Shown piece after piece: positions 56,255 through 63,449 of a stretch of 64,000 nt of DNA; within the stretch, counting starts at the first letter, position 1; the number at the start of each line of letters is the position of its first letter. This stretch comes from Candidatus Berkelbacteria bacterium RIFCSPLOWO2_01_FULL_50_28. Lineage in GTDB: Bacteria > Patescibacteria > UBA1384 > 2-12-FULL-50-11. The stretch spans positions 401,000 to 464,999 of the forward strand of contig MEZX01000002.1 in assembly GCA_001774395.1 (NCBI GenBank), given 5' to 3'. Below the pieces are notes generated by a model, which saw nothing but the letters and a program-made list of their open reading frames with translations, did no database searches and had not been told where the DNA came from. The translations under genes and the position numbers were made by a program.

Positions 56255-56566
56255 ATGGGATTACCACAGTTCGGACAGATGCGTGATATGTATCAAATGG
56301 CCAAAAAAGCCAAGCAGATGCAGAAGGAGCTGAAGAATCTGGAGATCGAGGCTAATTCGCCCGATGGACTTATTCATGTTGTCGTAAGCGGCGAAATGAA
56401 AGTCAGCTCCATTAATATTGCTGAAGAGCTACTGAGCCCCGATAAAAAGCGCGAGCTCGAAATGTCGCTCAAAGAAACAATCGTTCAAGCCATGAGCCGG
56501 GCGCAGAGCGAGTCGGCCGCGCGAATGCAGCCGCTACTGAAGGATATGAATTTCCCGGGAATGTGA
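56255..56566 (+). CDS. ybaB: Nucleoid-associated protein YbaB/EbfC
   Basis: 103 residues. MYQMAKKAKQMQKELKNLEIEA (about 10-31) and INIAEELLSPDKKRELEMSLKETIVQAMSRAQ are family-typical; forms tweezer-shaped dimers binding DNA. Usually beside recR, which here is at 47.3 kb. One base after the prfB stop; overlaps the next gene by one base. Confidence 0.92.
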   Translation: MGLPQFGQMRDMYQMAKKAKQMQKELKNLEIEANSPDGLIHVVVSGEMKVSSINIAEELLSPDKKRELEMSLKETIVQAMSRAQSESAARMQPLLKDMNFPGM

Positions 56567-56898
56567 TGAAGGGCCAGAAGGTTAAGCTGGTTGTTTTTGT
56601 TCCGCCAACACACGTCGAAGCGGTTTTGCGGGCGATGGGGGATGCCGGTGCCGGAAAAATTGGGAATTACGATTACTGCACCTATTCCAGTGTTGGTGTG
56701 GGCAGATTTCTACCGAAAGAGGGTGCCAATCCAACCGTCGGTCAAGTCGGTAAGCTAGAAGAGGTTGAAGAGATAAAAATCGAAACTATCTGCGAGAAAA
56801 ATCTTATCACAAAGGTGATTGAGGCGGTCAAGAAAGTTCACCCATATGAAGAAGCACCCTTCGATGTCTACCTGCTCTTGGAGGTGACGAAGCTATGA
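56566..56898 (+). CDS. YqfO/NIF3 C-terminal-like (PII-fold) protein
   Basis: 110 residues. KLVVFVPPTHVEAVLRAMGDAGAGKIGNYDYCTYSSVGVGRFLP (about 6-50) and VKKVHPYEEAPFDVYLL at the end match the inserted PII/CutA-like domain of NIF3-family proteins, here as a stand-alone. Function not established. Overlaps ybaB by one base and pth by 4 bases. Confidence 0.82.
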   Translation: MKGQKVKLVVFVPPTHVEAVLRAMGDAGAGKIGNYDYCTYSSVGVGRFLPKEGANPTVGQVGKLEEVEEIKIETICEKNLITKVIEAVKKVHPYEEAPFDVYLLLEVTKL

Positions 56899-57458
56899 TC
56901 GTCATTGTTGGATTGGGTAATCCTGGGCAGAAATACGATAAGAGTAGGCACAATTTGGGCTTTGTAACGATCGGGGCAACGACAAATAAGCTGGAGCTAG
57001 AATTAAAAAAGAGCAAGTTCACATCAACGATGTATGCGAGGGGTGACGATTTCGAACTAATAGCACCCTTAACATATGTCAATGAATCTGGTCTGGCGGT
57101 GGCGAAGGTTCAGCAGAAACATGGTGTGGACATCAACGATATCTGGGTTATTCACGACGATACTGAAATTCCGTTCGGCGAAGTTCGGGTCAAGCGAGGC
57201 GGCACCAGCGGTGGCCACAACGGCATCAAATCGATTGACGAGGCGATCGGGACGGATTATTGGCGCATTCGTGTTGGTGTTGGCCGACCAGAAAACCATG
57301 AGTACGATCTGGCAGATTACGTCCTGGCCGAGTTTAGTGCCGAAGAATCAAAACTTATTCCGGCTATCGTTGACCGAGTCAGTGACTTCCTGGTACAATC
57401 CATACACAACAAGGAATTATCAGCTCAAACATTTAATGCTAAAAATGAAGACAAATAA
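56895..57458 (+). CDS. pth: Peptidyl-tRNA hydrolase
   Basis: 187 residues. VGLGNPGQKYDKSRHNLGF (5-23) carries Asn and the catalytic His; VNESG near 60, HDDTEIPFG near 83-91 and GGHNGIKSI near 102-110 complete the site. Recycles tRNA from stalled peptidyl-tRNA. Its 3' part contains the promoter for rplA, and its end overlaps rplA. Confidence 0.95.
   Translation: MIVIVGLGNPGQKYDKSRHNLGFVTIGATTNKLELELKKSKFTSTMYARGDDFELIAPLTYVNESGLAVAKVQQKHGVDINDIWVIHDDTEIPFGEVRVKRGGTSGGHNGIKSIDEAIGTDYWRIRVGVGRPENHEYDLADYVLAEFSAEESKLIPAIVDRVSDFLVQSIHNKELSAQTFNAKNEDK
57370..57399 (+). promoter_or_regulatory. Promoter of rplA inside pth
   Basis: TTGACC (57370-57375), 18 bases, TACAAT (57394-57399). Predicted start near 57406, leader of about 30 bases. 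Confidence 0.5.
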
Positions 57459-58353
57459 CGATCCAGTAGCCGAAGAGAAACTAGCCGAACAAGAGTCGGA
57501 AGTGTTGGCGCACCACGGAACCGAACCTTCCGCGGAGGAAGCCGCGACTTCGCCCGACGAAGAAGCCCAAAAGTCGGCTGAGGTTGCCGAGATGACAGAC
57601 ACTGACGAAGTGATGCCGGCCGAAATTGCCGCTATCCACGAGGTGATTGAGCCTGAGTCCAAACTTGAACGAAAAAAGGCAAAGAAAGTCGAGCGTAAAA
57701 CTGCTCGCGAATCAAAGCCGGAAAAATCTAAGTCTAAAAAAACCGGCCATCGTTCGGCAAAATATTTGGAAGCAAAGAAACTACTTGAAGCAGGTAAACT
57801 CTATCCGCTAACTGACGCCATCGAGTTAGTGAGAAAACTTTCGTTAAGCAAGTTTGACGGCGCGATCGAGCTTCATCTGCGCCTAACCGCCAAAAAAGCC
57901 AAAGGTTCAACTGAATCACAGCGAGGCATCTTTCATCTGCCTCACGGCACGGGCAAAGACAAAAAGATCGTGGTGTTGGACGAAAAAGCAATCGAAGAAA
58001 TCGCCAAGACCAAAAAAATCAATTTTGATATTGCCATCGCTTCGCCAGAACTGATGCCGAAAGTTGCCAAAATTGCCAAGATTCTAGGGCCGCGTGGTTT
58101 GATGCCTGATCCAAAATCCGGCACTGTCACTAACGACCCGAAACACGTTATGGACGAGATTAGTTCTGGTAAGACGCAGTATCGCGTTGACGCTTCAAAC
58201 AATGTTCACCAAACAATCGGCCGAGTCTCATGGGAAACCGACAAACTGACAGAAAATGCCAAAGTTGTTCTGGCCGTTTTTCCTAAAACTCGCCTAGCTT
58301 CGGCGCACCTCGGCGCCAGCATCGGTCCAGCAATTCCGCTTGAACTAAAGTAA
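57436..58353 (+). CDS. rplA: 50S ribosomal protein uL1 with long charged N-terminal extension
   Basis: 305 residues from 57436 (302 from the second ATG at 57445; no Shine-Dalgarno for either). The L1 body starts near residue 100 (RSAKYLEAKKLLEAGKLYPLTDAIELVRKLS) with ILGPRGLMPDPKSGTVT, the rRNA-binding signature, near 220. The first ~100 residues are an added acidic (about 10-70) then Lys/Arg-rich (about 72-98) low-complexity extension. rplK is 14 kb away. Overlaps pth by 23 bases. Confidence 0.92.
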   Translation: MLKMKTNNDPVAEEKLAEQESEVLAHHGTEPSAEEAATSPDEEAQKSAEVAEMTDTDEVMPAEIAAIHEVIEPESKLERKKAKKVERKTARESKPEKSKSKKTGHRSAKYLEAKKLLEAGKLYPLTDAIELVRKLSLSKFDGAIELHLRLTAKKAKGSTESQRGIFHLPHGTGKDKKIVVLDEKAIEEIAKTKKINFDIAIASPELMPKVAKIAKILGPRGLMPDPKSGTVTNDPKHVMDEISSGKTQYRVDASNNVHQTIGRVSWETDKLTENAKVVLAVFPKTRLASAHLGASIGPAIPLELK

Positions 58354-58871
58354 TGACGGCGCGCCTCGTCGGGCCCGTCGCGTTTCTGGCTTTGGTCGCA
58401 GTAGGTTTTTTGATGTTTGGTGCTAGTGATTCGACGGGCAACAAGCAGCTAACTCCCGCCGAAACCATCGCGCCTTATGCGACGAATGTTGCGATTCCCA
58501 ACATTCAGATTACTGACGCGGCAGGCAAGGAAACTTGGCTGAATAAATTGCGTGGCCCGATCCTTATCACGCTCTGGAGCGGCGAATGTCCGGAGTGTAA
58601 AGAGGGGCTCAAAGATATTGAGACATTCGTAAAAGGGAACACCCAATTCAAAGTGATGCTTGTAAATCATCTCCAGAATCCCGAAACCGCCAATGCGGTG
58701 CTGAAAAAGAATAGTGTAACGTTGCCGACGTATTTCGATCACAACGGTGATGCGTTCCGCGCGCTCTCTGCAACCATGCCCGCCTCCTATTATATAATTG
58801 AGGGACGAATTCGCTACTTCTTCCCGGGTCGAATTTCCACCGAACATCTGCAAGCGCTGTTAACGCAGTAA
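58353..58871 (+). CDS. TlpA-like membrane-anchored thioredoxin-fold protein
   Basis: 172 residues. N-terminal membrane anchor (about 5-22), then a thioredoxin fold with active site WSGECPECKEGL (CPEC about 74-77) and a cis-Pro region SVTLPTYFD. Probably extracytoplasmic thiol-disulfide exchange, for example on Cys-bearing pilins. ATG overlaps the rplA stop by one base. Confidence 0.85.
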   Translation: MTARLVGPVAFLALVAVGFLMFGASDSTGNKQLTPAETIAPYATNVAIPNIQITDAAGKETWLNKLRGPILITLWSGECPECKEGLKDIETFVKGNTQFKVMLVNHLQNPETANAVLKKNSVTLPTYFDHNGDAFRALSATMPASYYIIEGRIRYFFPGRISTEHLQALLTQ

Positions 58872-58872
58872 T

Positions 58873-58910
58873 AAAAAAACCGCGCCGGGAGCTTGGGGGC
58901 TCCAGGCGCG
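58873..58910 (-). terminator. Terminator of the minus-strand unknown gene
   Basis: Minus strand CGCGCC-T-GGAGC / GCTCC-C-GGCGCG followed by GGTTTTTTTATT. GC-rich stem with T-run. Confidence 0.8.
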
Positions 58911-58928
58911 AAGGGGTGGGGTTGGTAC

Positions 58929-59288
58929 TTATTCGTAAACGCATATTGTTTCACCTTGCCAGACGGCGTCCCAGAATCTCACACCCCTATGTCCGCTGTA
59001 GCGTTTCGAGGTCAAGAATTCGACCCCAAGTAAACCGGAGAGAATTTGCTTGGCGGCTTCGACGTCGGTAACTTCCATTTCGAGGATGGGGCAGGATCGT
59101 GTCTTCCCACGCCCAATGCTTTCTTCGCATTGCTCGGGAATCGCTTCGTTGAGAATCTTAGAGAAAGCTCTCTTTTCTTTCGGATTACACTCGAGCAGCT
59201 TGTCCAACGCCTCGAGCAAAGCGATAGACCGTTCGTGATATTGAAGACAGTCCCGACAGTCGTTGATCTGTGACCGTAATATCTGCAT
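58929..59288 (-). CDS. Hypothetical protein
   Basis: 119 residues; start at 59288 with GGGAGG 7 bases upstream. Three Cys residues in the first half (DCRDCLQYH, LLECNP) plus EQCEES and RSCPIL; amphipathic helices, no membrane segment. GC-rich codons, own promoter and own terminator, so a self-contained expression unit among ribosomal genes. No family recognised. Confidence 0.65.
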   Translation of the reverse strand: MQILRSQINDCRDCLQYHERSIALLEALDKLLECNPKEKRAFSKILNEAIPEQCEESIGRGKTRSCPILEMEVTDVEAAKQILSGLLGVEFLTSKRYSGHRGVRFWDAVWQGETICVYE

Positions 59289-59320
59289 GTGCGCCCTCCC
59301 GCGAAAATTCGCTTGAGGCA

Positions 59321-59348
59321 ATTATATTCTTTCCTCGGTTTCTATCAA
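59321..59348 (-). promoter_or_regulatory. Promoter of the minus-strand hypothetical gene
   Basis: Minus strand TTGATA (59348-59343), 16 bases, perfect TATAAT (59326-59321). Confidence 0.75.
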
Positions 59349-59354
59349 CCAGTG

Positions 59355-59383
59355 TTGACGGTCTAGTTAGTTTTTGCAATAAT
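59355..59383 (+). promoter_or_regulatory. Promoter of rplJ-rplL
   Basis: TTGACG (59355-59360), 17 bases, AATAAT (59378-59383). Back-to-back with the promoter at 59321-59348; the two -35 boxes are 6 bases apart. Confidence 0.65.
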
Positions 59384-59385
59384 GT

Positions 59386-59520
59386 TTGAGCTACGAAGAA
59401 AGTAGGTGACCCCTTCGACTTCGCTCAGGGTAAACCCCGACAAGTTGAAGCAAGTCTTAATTTCCTACCGAGGGCAAAACGATTTAATCGTCCTTGCTTT
59501 GTGGGCGGTTTTTAAATTTT
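59386..59520 (+). promoter_or_regulatory. Ribosomal protein L10 leader with attenuator
   Basis: The segment TCTTAATTTCCTACCGAGG (59455-59473) matches the conserved 3' part of L10 leaders, which bind the L10-L12 complex and control rplJ-rplL. It is followed by ACGATTTAATCGT and TCCTTGCTTTGTGGGCGGTTTTT, a terminator-like end. In the apical part lies the palindrome CCCTTCGACTTCGCTCAGGG (59411-59430). Assignment by recalled motif, not by covariance search. Confidence 0.6.
59411..59430. repeat. CCCTTCGACTNCGCTCAGGG palindromic repeat, copy 1
   Basis: CCCTTCGACTTCGCTCAGGG, inside the L10 leader. Matches copy 2 (60732-60751, opposite orientation) at 17 of 20 positions. This type of palindrome is widespread in bacterial genomes. 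Confidence 0.75.
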
Positions 59521-59527
59521 CGGAGAA

Positions 59528-59558
59528 TTGGAAATTGAAAACTGCAAAATGAAAATTG
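59528..59558. repeat. GAAAACTGAAAATTG-family repeat before rplJ
   Basis: GGAAATTGAAAACTG followed by CAAAATGAAAATTG between the L10 leader and the rplJ ribosome site; kin to 32788 and 51909. Confidence 0.5.
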
Positions 59559-59581
59559 TTAAATCCGGAGGATTTAAGATA

Positions 59582-60280
59582 ATGCCAATACTACGAGCCC
59601 AAAAAGTTGATCTAGTCGCCAAGCTAACAGAGGAGTTGCAAAACTCCCGGGTAGCGCTGGTTTTTGCTTACACTGGTTTGAATATGTCGGCCAACGACAA
59701 GCTGCGCACGGCGGCTTTTGAAGCTGGCGCCAAGATCAAGATGATTTCAAATAATCTGTTGAGGCTGATCTTAAAAAACACCAAACGCGAGCTGGAAATT
59801 CCCGAAAAAACTTTAGCCTTGGCGTATGGATTTGAGGACGAAGTTGTCGCCGCCAAAACTTTGGTGGAATTTGCCAAAGAGACTGAAACGCTGGAAGTTT
59901 TGGGTGGGTGGATCGATGGTAATTTCTTCGACGCCTCGCAGATCAAAACCCTGTCCGCACTGCCAAACAAAGAAACTTTACAGGCGCAGCTGGTAGGCCG
60001 TTTGAATGGAATAATCGCTGGTTTGGCATATTCTTTGAACTTCCCGATTCAGAAGTTGGCGTTTGTTGTTGAAGCAGTCAAGAACGCCCAACCGGCAGCC
60101 GAAGTAAAGGTAGAGGAAAAACCAGTCGCAGAAGATCCCAAGGCAGAGGAGCCCTCTGAATCAGCGGAAACTCCTACTGAGGAATCAAAAGAAGAAACTA
60201 AAACCGAAGAAGTAGAGGTGTCGGACTTGTCCGACGGAGCTTTAGCGAAGTCGGAAGAAGTTAAAGAAGAAGATAAATAA
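59582..60280 (+). CDS. rplJ: 50S ribosomal protein uL10 with acidic C-terminal extension
   Basis: 232 residues. Start at 59582 (MPILRAQK) with GGAGG 11 bases upstream. N-terminal rRNA-binding domain with VALVFAYTGLN and KMISNNLLRLIL; helix that recruits L12 dimers near 135-165. The last ~50 residues (from about 183) are an acidic Glu/Pro/Lys extension. Within it a DNA palindrome TCGGACTTGTCCGA (60221-60234) encodes SDLSD, suggesting an in-frame repeat insertion. Confidence 0.92.
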   Translation: MPILRAQKVDLVAKLTEELQNSRVALVFAYTGLNMSANDKLRTAAFEAGAKIKMISNNLLRLILKNTKRELEIPEKTLALAYGFEDEVVAAKTLVEFAKETETLEVLGGWIDGNFFDASQIKTLSALPNKETLQAQLVGRLNGIIAGLAYSLNFPIQKLAFVVEAVKNAQPAAEVKVEEKPVAEDPKAEEPSESAETPTEESKEETKTEEVEVSDLSDGALAKSEEVKEEDK

Positions 60281-60292
60281 TATAGTAAAACC

Positions 60293-60316
60293 CATTATCG
60301 GTTAGAGCCGATAATG
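60293..60316 (+). promoter_or_regulatory. Hairpin between rplJ and rplL
   Basis: CATTATCGG-TTAGAG-CCGATAATG, a perfect 9-bp stem. It ends 17 bases before the rplL ATG, next to AAAGGA. Possible RNA-processing or stability site, which would fit the excess of L12 over L10. Confidence 0.7.
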
Positions 60317-60333
60317 TAAAAGAAAGGAATAAT

Positions 60334-60717
60334 ATGGCAGATAAAGTAGACAAATTGATTGATCAGATTGCCGAGTTATCGGTAATGGAATTGAGTGAGT
60401 TAGTAAAAGCCGTTGAAGAGAAGTTCGGTGTTAGCGCTATGCCTGTCATGGCTGCTGGCGCTCCTGCTCCAGCCGCCGGTGGCGCTGCCGAAGCCGCCGA
60501 GGAAAAGAGTGAGTACAACGTTGTACTGACCGCTTCGGGCGAGCAGAAGATTGCCGTCATCAAGGCCGTTCGTGAGATTAAACAGGACTTGGGCTTGAAA
60601 GAAGCCAAGGATCTCGTTGACGCCGCTCCTAAAGAACTCGGTGTCATGAAGAAAGCCGACGCTGAAGAAGCGAAGAAAAAGCTCGAAGAAGCCGGCGCTA
60701 CGGTTGAGCTAAAATAG
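60334..60717 (+). CDS. rplL: 50S ribosomal protein bL12 (L7/L12)
   Basis: 127 residues. N-terminal dimerisation domain (IAELSVMELSELVKAVEEKFGV), Ala/Pro-rich hinge (about 43-55), and the C-terminal factor-binding domain (KIAVIKAVREIKQDLGLKEAKDLVDAAPKEL). Full length; strong AAAGGA ribosome site. Confidence 0.97.
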   Translation: MADKVDKLIDQIAELSVMELSELVKAVEEKFGVSAMPVMAAGAPAPAAGGAAEAAEEKSEYNVVLTASGEQKIAVIKAVREIKQDLGLKEAKDLVDAAPKELGVMKKADAEEAKKKLEEAGATVELK

Positions 60718-60731
60718 CTCAACACGAGCAA

Positions 60732-60751
60732 CCCCGAGCGTAGTCGAGGGG
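60732..60751. repeat. CCCTTCGACTNCGCTCAGGG palindromic repeat, copy 2
   Basis: CCCCGAGCGTAGTCGAGGGG, inverted relative to copy 1 at 59411. Follows the rplL stop by 14 bases. Confidence 0.75.
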
Positions 60752-60799
60752 CGCGACTGTTGAATTGAAGTAATAATTCTTAAATTCTAAATGCGAGAG

Positions 60800-60820
60800 C
60801 CGCCCAACCGGGCGGTTTTT
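60800..60820 (+). terminator. Terminator of rplJ-rplL
   Basis: CCGCCC-AACC-GGGCGG followed by TTTTT. It ends at the stop codon of the convergent Nudix gene. Confidence 0.9.
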
Positions 60821-60821
60821 G

Positions 60822-61235
60822 CTAACCACCTAATATTTTTCTGATTTTTGGCAGAACGCGTTGATGGTTTGGCCAGGTTAAGGCCTCTTCGAGCTTGTCG
60901 AGTGTGTACCAACCGTGCTCTTCGTTGCCCTCTAAATAATGCACATCAGTATTAGGAATTTCGATCAAAAATGCCCATTCGGTTGAGAGTTTGTTTTGGG
61001 CTTTAAGATCTACTACTTCTTTATGATTCAGATTTGTTACCGAAATCGGTTCAACACCAAACTCTTCGACGGTTTCGCGCCGAGCAGCTTGCTCCAGGGT
61101 TTCGTCCGGAATATTGTCGCCGACGTGCCCACTCAAAACATTTTTGTAGCCGTCGTGATGATGCTGAACAAAGAACTCAATTCGCCCGTTATTGTTGCGG
61201 TAAGCGAACATTAAGATTTTGGTGACCTTTTTCAT
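60822..61235 (-). CDS. Nudix hydrolase
   Basis: 137 residues. Nudix box GDNIPDETLEQAARRETVEEFG (about 39-60) with the G-5-E-7-RE-2-EE-G pattern intact. Likely hydrolyses a nucleoside diphosphate derivative; substrate unknown. Start at 61235 (MKKVTKILMFAYR); TACTGT lies 5 bases upstream on this strand. Convergent with rplL. Confidence 0.88.
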   Translation of the reverse strand: MKKVTKILMFAYRNNNGRIEFFVQHHHDGYKNVLSGHVGDNIPDETLEQAARRETVEEFGVEPISVTNLNHKEVVDLKAQNKLSTEWAFLIEIPNTDVHYLEGNEEHGWYTLDKLEEALTWPNHQRVLPKIRKILGG

Positions 61236-61347
61236 TGCAAACAGTATTACAAATTCAGTCGGTAGTTCCAACCGATTTGCAGTAAATCATGCTTGCTGTG
61301 TCGACATTTTGAGATGATTGCGCTAAACTAGCGCTGGAGGATTGAAC

Positions 61348-61833
61348 ATGACTTGTCGGTACTGCAAAAAAGATCCCAAGGCTTTCATGCTGATTCCTGA
61401 GGGCCTGGAAGCGGTTGACGTGAACCAGTCACCCTTTGCTTGTTTTGATTGTGCGATTAGGGAAGGCATTCTCTGCGTCAAGCACAATAGGGCTCATCAG
61501 TGTTTCGGCCTTGGTAAGCATGCTTGTTGGGGTTGTGTTGACGAGGCGCGCCAGCATCTGGCGCCGCACACTGAGCGGGTGTTGGCGCTAGTGTTGAAAC
61601 TGCTGGAGAGGCTGCCGAAAGACCTTCGTGTGCAATTCTTTGAACAGGGGGCGATTGATGTTGCACCGGTCGGAGGAGGCAAAGGTCGCATCTGCTTTGA
61701 GTTCCTGGCGCGCGAGATCGCGATCAACAAACTCGATCCCGGCGAGTTCGTCAAAAAGTACTTTCTCGAGAACCGTGAGCAAGGCGAGATCTTCGCGCTT
61801 CTCAAGCCGTTTCCACGGCATGTCGGCGCCTAG
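61348..61833 (+). CDS. Hypothetical Cys-rich protein
   Basis: 161 residues. First 65 residues hold MTCRYCKKD, FACFDCAIREGILCVKH and HACWGCVDEA, with Cys and His spaced for one or two zinc sites. The C-terminal half is helical. Start at 61348 with GGAGG 7 bases upstream. An inverted repeat GCGCTA-AAC-TAGCGC overlaps the likely -10 (TAAACT) at 61320-61334, perhaps an operator. GC-rich codons; terminator shared in sequence with that of pyrB. No family recognised. Confidence 0.65.
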   Translation: MTCRYCKKDPKAFMLIPEGLEAVDVNQSPFACFDCAIREGILCVKHNRAHQCFGLGKHACWGCVDEARQHLAPHTERVLALVLKLLERLPKDLRVQFFEQGAIDVAPVGGGKGRICFEFLAREIAINKLDPGEFVKKYFLENREQGEIFALLKPFPRHVGA

Positions 61834-61846
61834 CGCGCCACCACCC

Positions 61847-61879
61847 AAAAGCCGCATGGGGCCCGCCCCAGCGGCTTTT
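61847..61879 (+). terminator. Terminator, GCCGCATGGGG type, copy 1
   Basis: AAAAGCCGC-A-TGGGG / CCCCA-GCGGCTTTT, 14-bp stem with one bulged A, T-rich right arm. Nearly identical to the terminator after pyrB. Confidence 0.85.
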
Positions 61880-61892
61880 GAACTACAACTGA

Positions 61893-61921
61893 TTGATCTC
61901 TAGCGCAAATAGCGGTAGTAT
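61893..61921 (+). promoter_or_regulatory. Promoter of pyrB
   Basis: TTGATC (61893-61898), 17 bases, TAGTAT (61916-61921). Leader of about 94 bases. Confidence 0.6.
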
Positions 61922-61946
61922 TCTCTACGAAGTAGATCTTTCTGTC

Positions 61947-61994
61947 AGACCGTCGGTCTAATAGGAATTACCTCAAGTTCGGGCTCTAAGCCCG
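61947..61994 (+). promoter_or_regulatory. pyrB leader hairpins
   Basis: AGACC-GTC-GGTCT (61947-61959) and CGGGCT-CTA-AGCCCG (61980-61994) in the pyrB 5' leader. Positioned for leader control of a pyrimidine gene, but no PyrR-type anti-antiterminator sequence is recognised. Confidence 0.45.
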
Positions 61995-62021
61995 CGCAAA
62001 TTTATTTTCGGGAGCAGTAAC

Positions 62022-62951
62022 GTGAATGAACTATTTGATAGGGATATCTTGAGCGGTGAGCAGTTCACGCTCGATGAGATTCAGACAGTCATGGGCGTGG
62101 CGCATGATATGCGTCGGCGCGTAGCCCATGGCACTCATCTCGACAACTGTCACGGAAAAGTCCTCGCCTCGCTCTTCTTTGAGCCAAGCACGCGGACGCG
62201 GCTGTCGTTTGAGACGGCAATGTTGCGGCTCGGCGGCCAGGTGATCGGCTTCTCTTCGGCGGAGTCGACTTCTGTGAGCAAGGGCGAGACGCTATCAGAC
62301 ACGATTCAGATGGCGGATCAGTTCGCCAACGTAATTGCGATGCGCCATCCGCGAGTTGGATCGGCGCACGAGGCAGCGGCAGTCGCCGTGCGGCCGGTGA
62401 TCAACGGCGGCGATGGAATTGGCCAGCACCCAACCCAGGCGCTTCTGGATCTGTTCACTCTCCAACAAGAACTTGGCGACTTTGACGGAAGGACGATCGC
62501 ACTGGTCGGTGATCTGCGGCACGGTCGGACGGTCCACTCGGCGGTTGAGATATACAAGCATTTCAACTGTAGGCTGATCCTGGTTTCGCCTGAGCAGCTT
62601 ATGCTTCAGCGTCCAATGGTGGAATCGCTGCACAAGAGTGGCGTGGCCGTCACAGAGACGACAGATCTGGAATCGGCGCTTTCCGCTTCTGACGCGGTCT
62701 ACATGACCCGCATCCAGAAGGAACGCTTCGCTGATCCGAGTGAGTACGAAAAGGTGAAGGGCTGCTACGTGCTTAACCGCGAGCTGATCATGCGGACCAA
62801 TTCGCGCATCGTTGTACTTCATCCGCTGCCGCGCGTGGACGAAATTTCCACCGACGTGGACGACCTGCCCGGCGCGGCGTACTTCCGCCAAGCCCAAAAC
62901 GGGGTTTACGTGCGCATGGCGCTAATCGCGATGGTGCTCGGCAAGGCCTGA
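62022..62951 (+). CDS. pyrB: Aspartate carbamoyltransferase catalytic chain
   Basis: 309 residues; GTG start with GGGAG 8 bases upstream. Carbamoyl-phosphate site FFEPSTRTRLSFE (about 52-64), SVSKGETLSDT, HPTQALLDLFT (about 127-137), GDLRHGRTVHS and LHPLPRVDEI (about 266-275). Catalyses the committed step of pyrimidine synthesis. No other pyr genes are in the window and no regulatory chain follows. GC-rich codons and strong leader/terminator suggest a transferred, independently regulated gene. Confidence 0.96.
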   Translation: MNELFDRDILSGEQFTLDEIQTVMGVAHDMRRRVAHGTHLDNCHGKVLASLFFEPSTRTRLSFETAMLRLGGQVIGFSSAESTSVSKGETLSDTIQMADQFANVIAMRHPRVGSAHEAAAVAVRPVINGGDGIGQHPTQALLDLFTLQQELGDFDGRTIALVGDLRHGRTVHSAVEIYKHFNCRLILVSPEQLMLQRPMVESLHKSGVAVTETTDLESALSASDAVYMTRIQKERFADPSEYEKVKGCYVLNRELIMRTNSRIVVLHPLPRVDEISTDVDDLPGAAYFRQAQNGVYVRMALIAMVLGKA

Positions 62952-62981
62952 CGCCAAGCTCGCTCGTCTCCCGCACAACCA

Positions 62982-63015
62982 AAAAGCCGCATGGGGCCCC
63001 TGCCCAGCGGCTTTT
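62982..63015 (+). terminator. Terminator of pyrB, GCCGCATGGGG type, copy 2
   Basis: AAAAGCCGC-A-TGGGG ... CCCA-GCGGCTTTT. Same sequence design as at 61847-61879. Confidence 0.85.
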
Positions 63016-63049
63016 GAAAAATACTCAAAATCGAAAAATCAAATAAAAA

Positions 63050-63335
63050 AAGAAGTCCCGCATATTTGCGTATACGGGAACTTCTTTCCACACTTGCACC
63101 AAAAGGATGTATCTGCAGGCAACCTACGTTTCGCCTTCTTGAACGTCGCAAAACGCTCAACCATCACTCCAAACACATTTGCCTTGTGGAAGGACAGGGC
63201 TGTGTTTTTAACGATCTCACGATCTCGAACACAAGCGAACAATCACACACTACCTAACACTTATCGCTTTGATGCGCCTAACGAACGAACTACACCACGG
63301 AAGGACAGTATCCTATCCATGAGCCCATGAGGGCT
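63050..63335 (-). ncRNA. Candidate minus-strand RNA of about 285 nt
   Basis: Bounded on the minus strand by a promoter (TTGACC at 63372-63367, 18-19 bases, TATATT at 63347-63342) and an intrinsic terminator AAGAAGTTCCCG / CGGGACTTCTT plus a seven-T run (63086-63044). TGTCCTTCC occurs twice in it. The longest frame (63242-63039, ending with a CKCGKKF zinc-like motif) reads through the terminator stem, which argues against coding. It does not match RNase P, tmRNA or SRP RNA motifs that I can recall. The rest of the 62952-63449 spacer shows no gene. Confidence 0.5.
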
Positions 63336-63449
63336 ATATTCAATATACGCCTTTTTTGCTATTTTTGGTCAAGCCCTAGCTCTAGCGCGGCACGCATTTT
63401 ATTGCTAACGATTAAGTAAAGACTTAGATATGGGAAGGAGGTGAAGAAG

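Noticed and set aside
63039..63242. 67-codon minus-strand frame ending with a CKCGKKF motif
   Set aside because: It reads through the whole intrinsic terminator stem and T-run, starts at TTG without a ribosome site, and matches no family I know; the region fits an RNA better.
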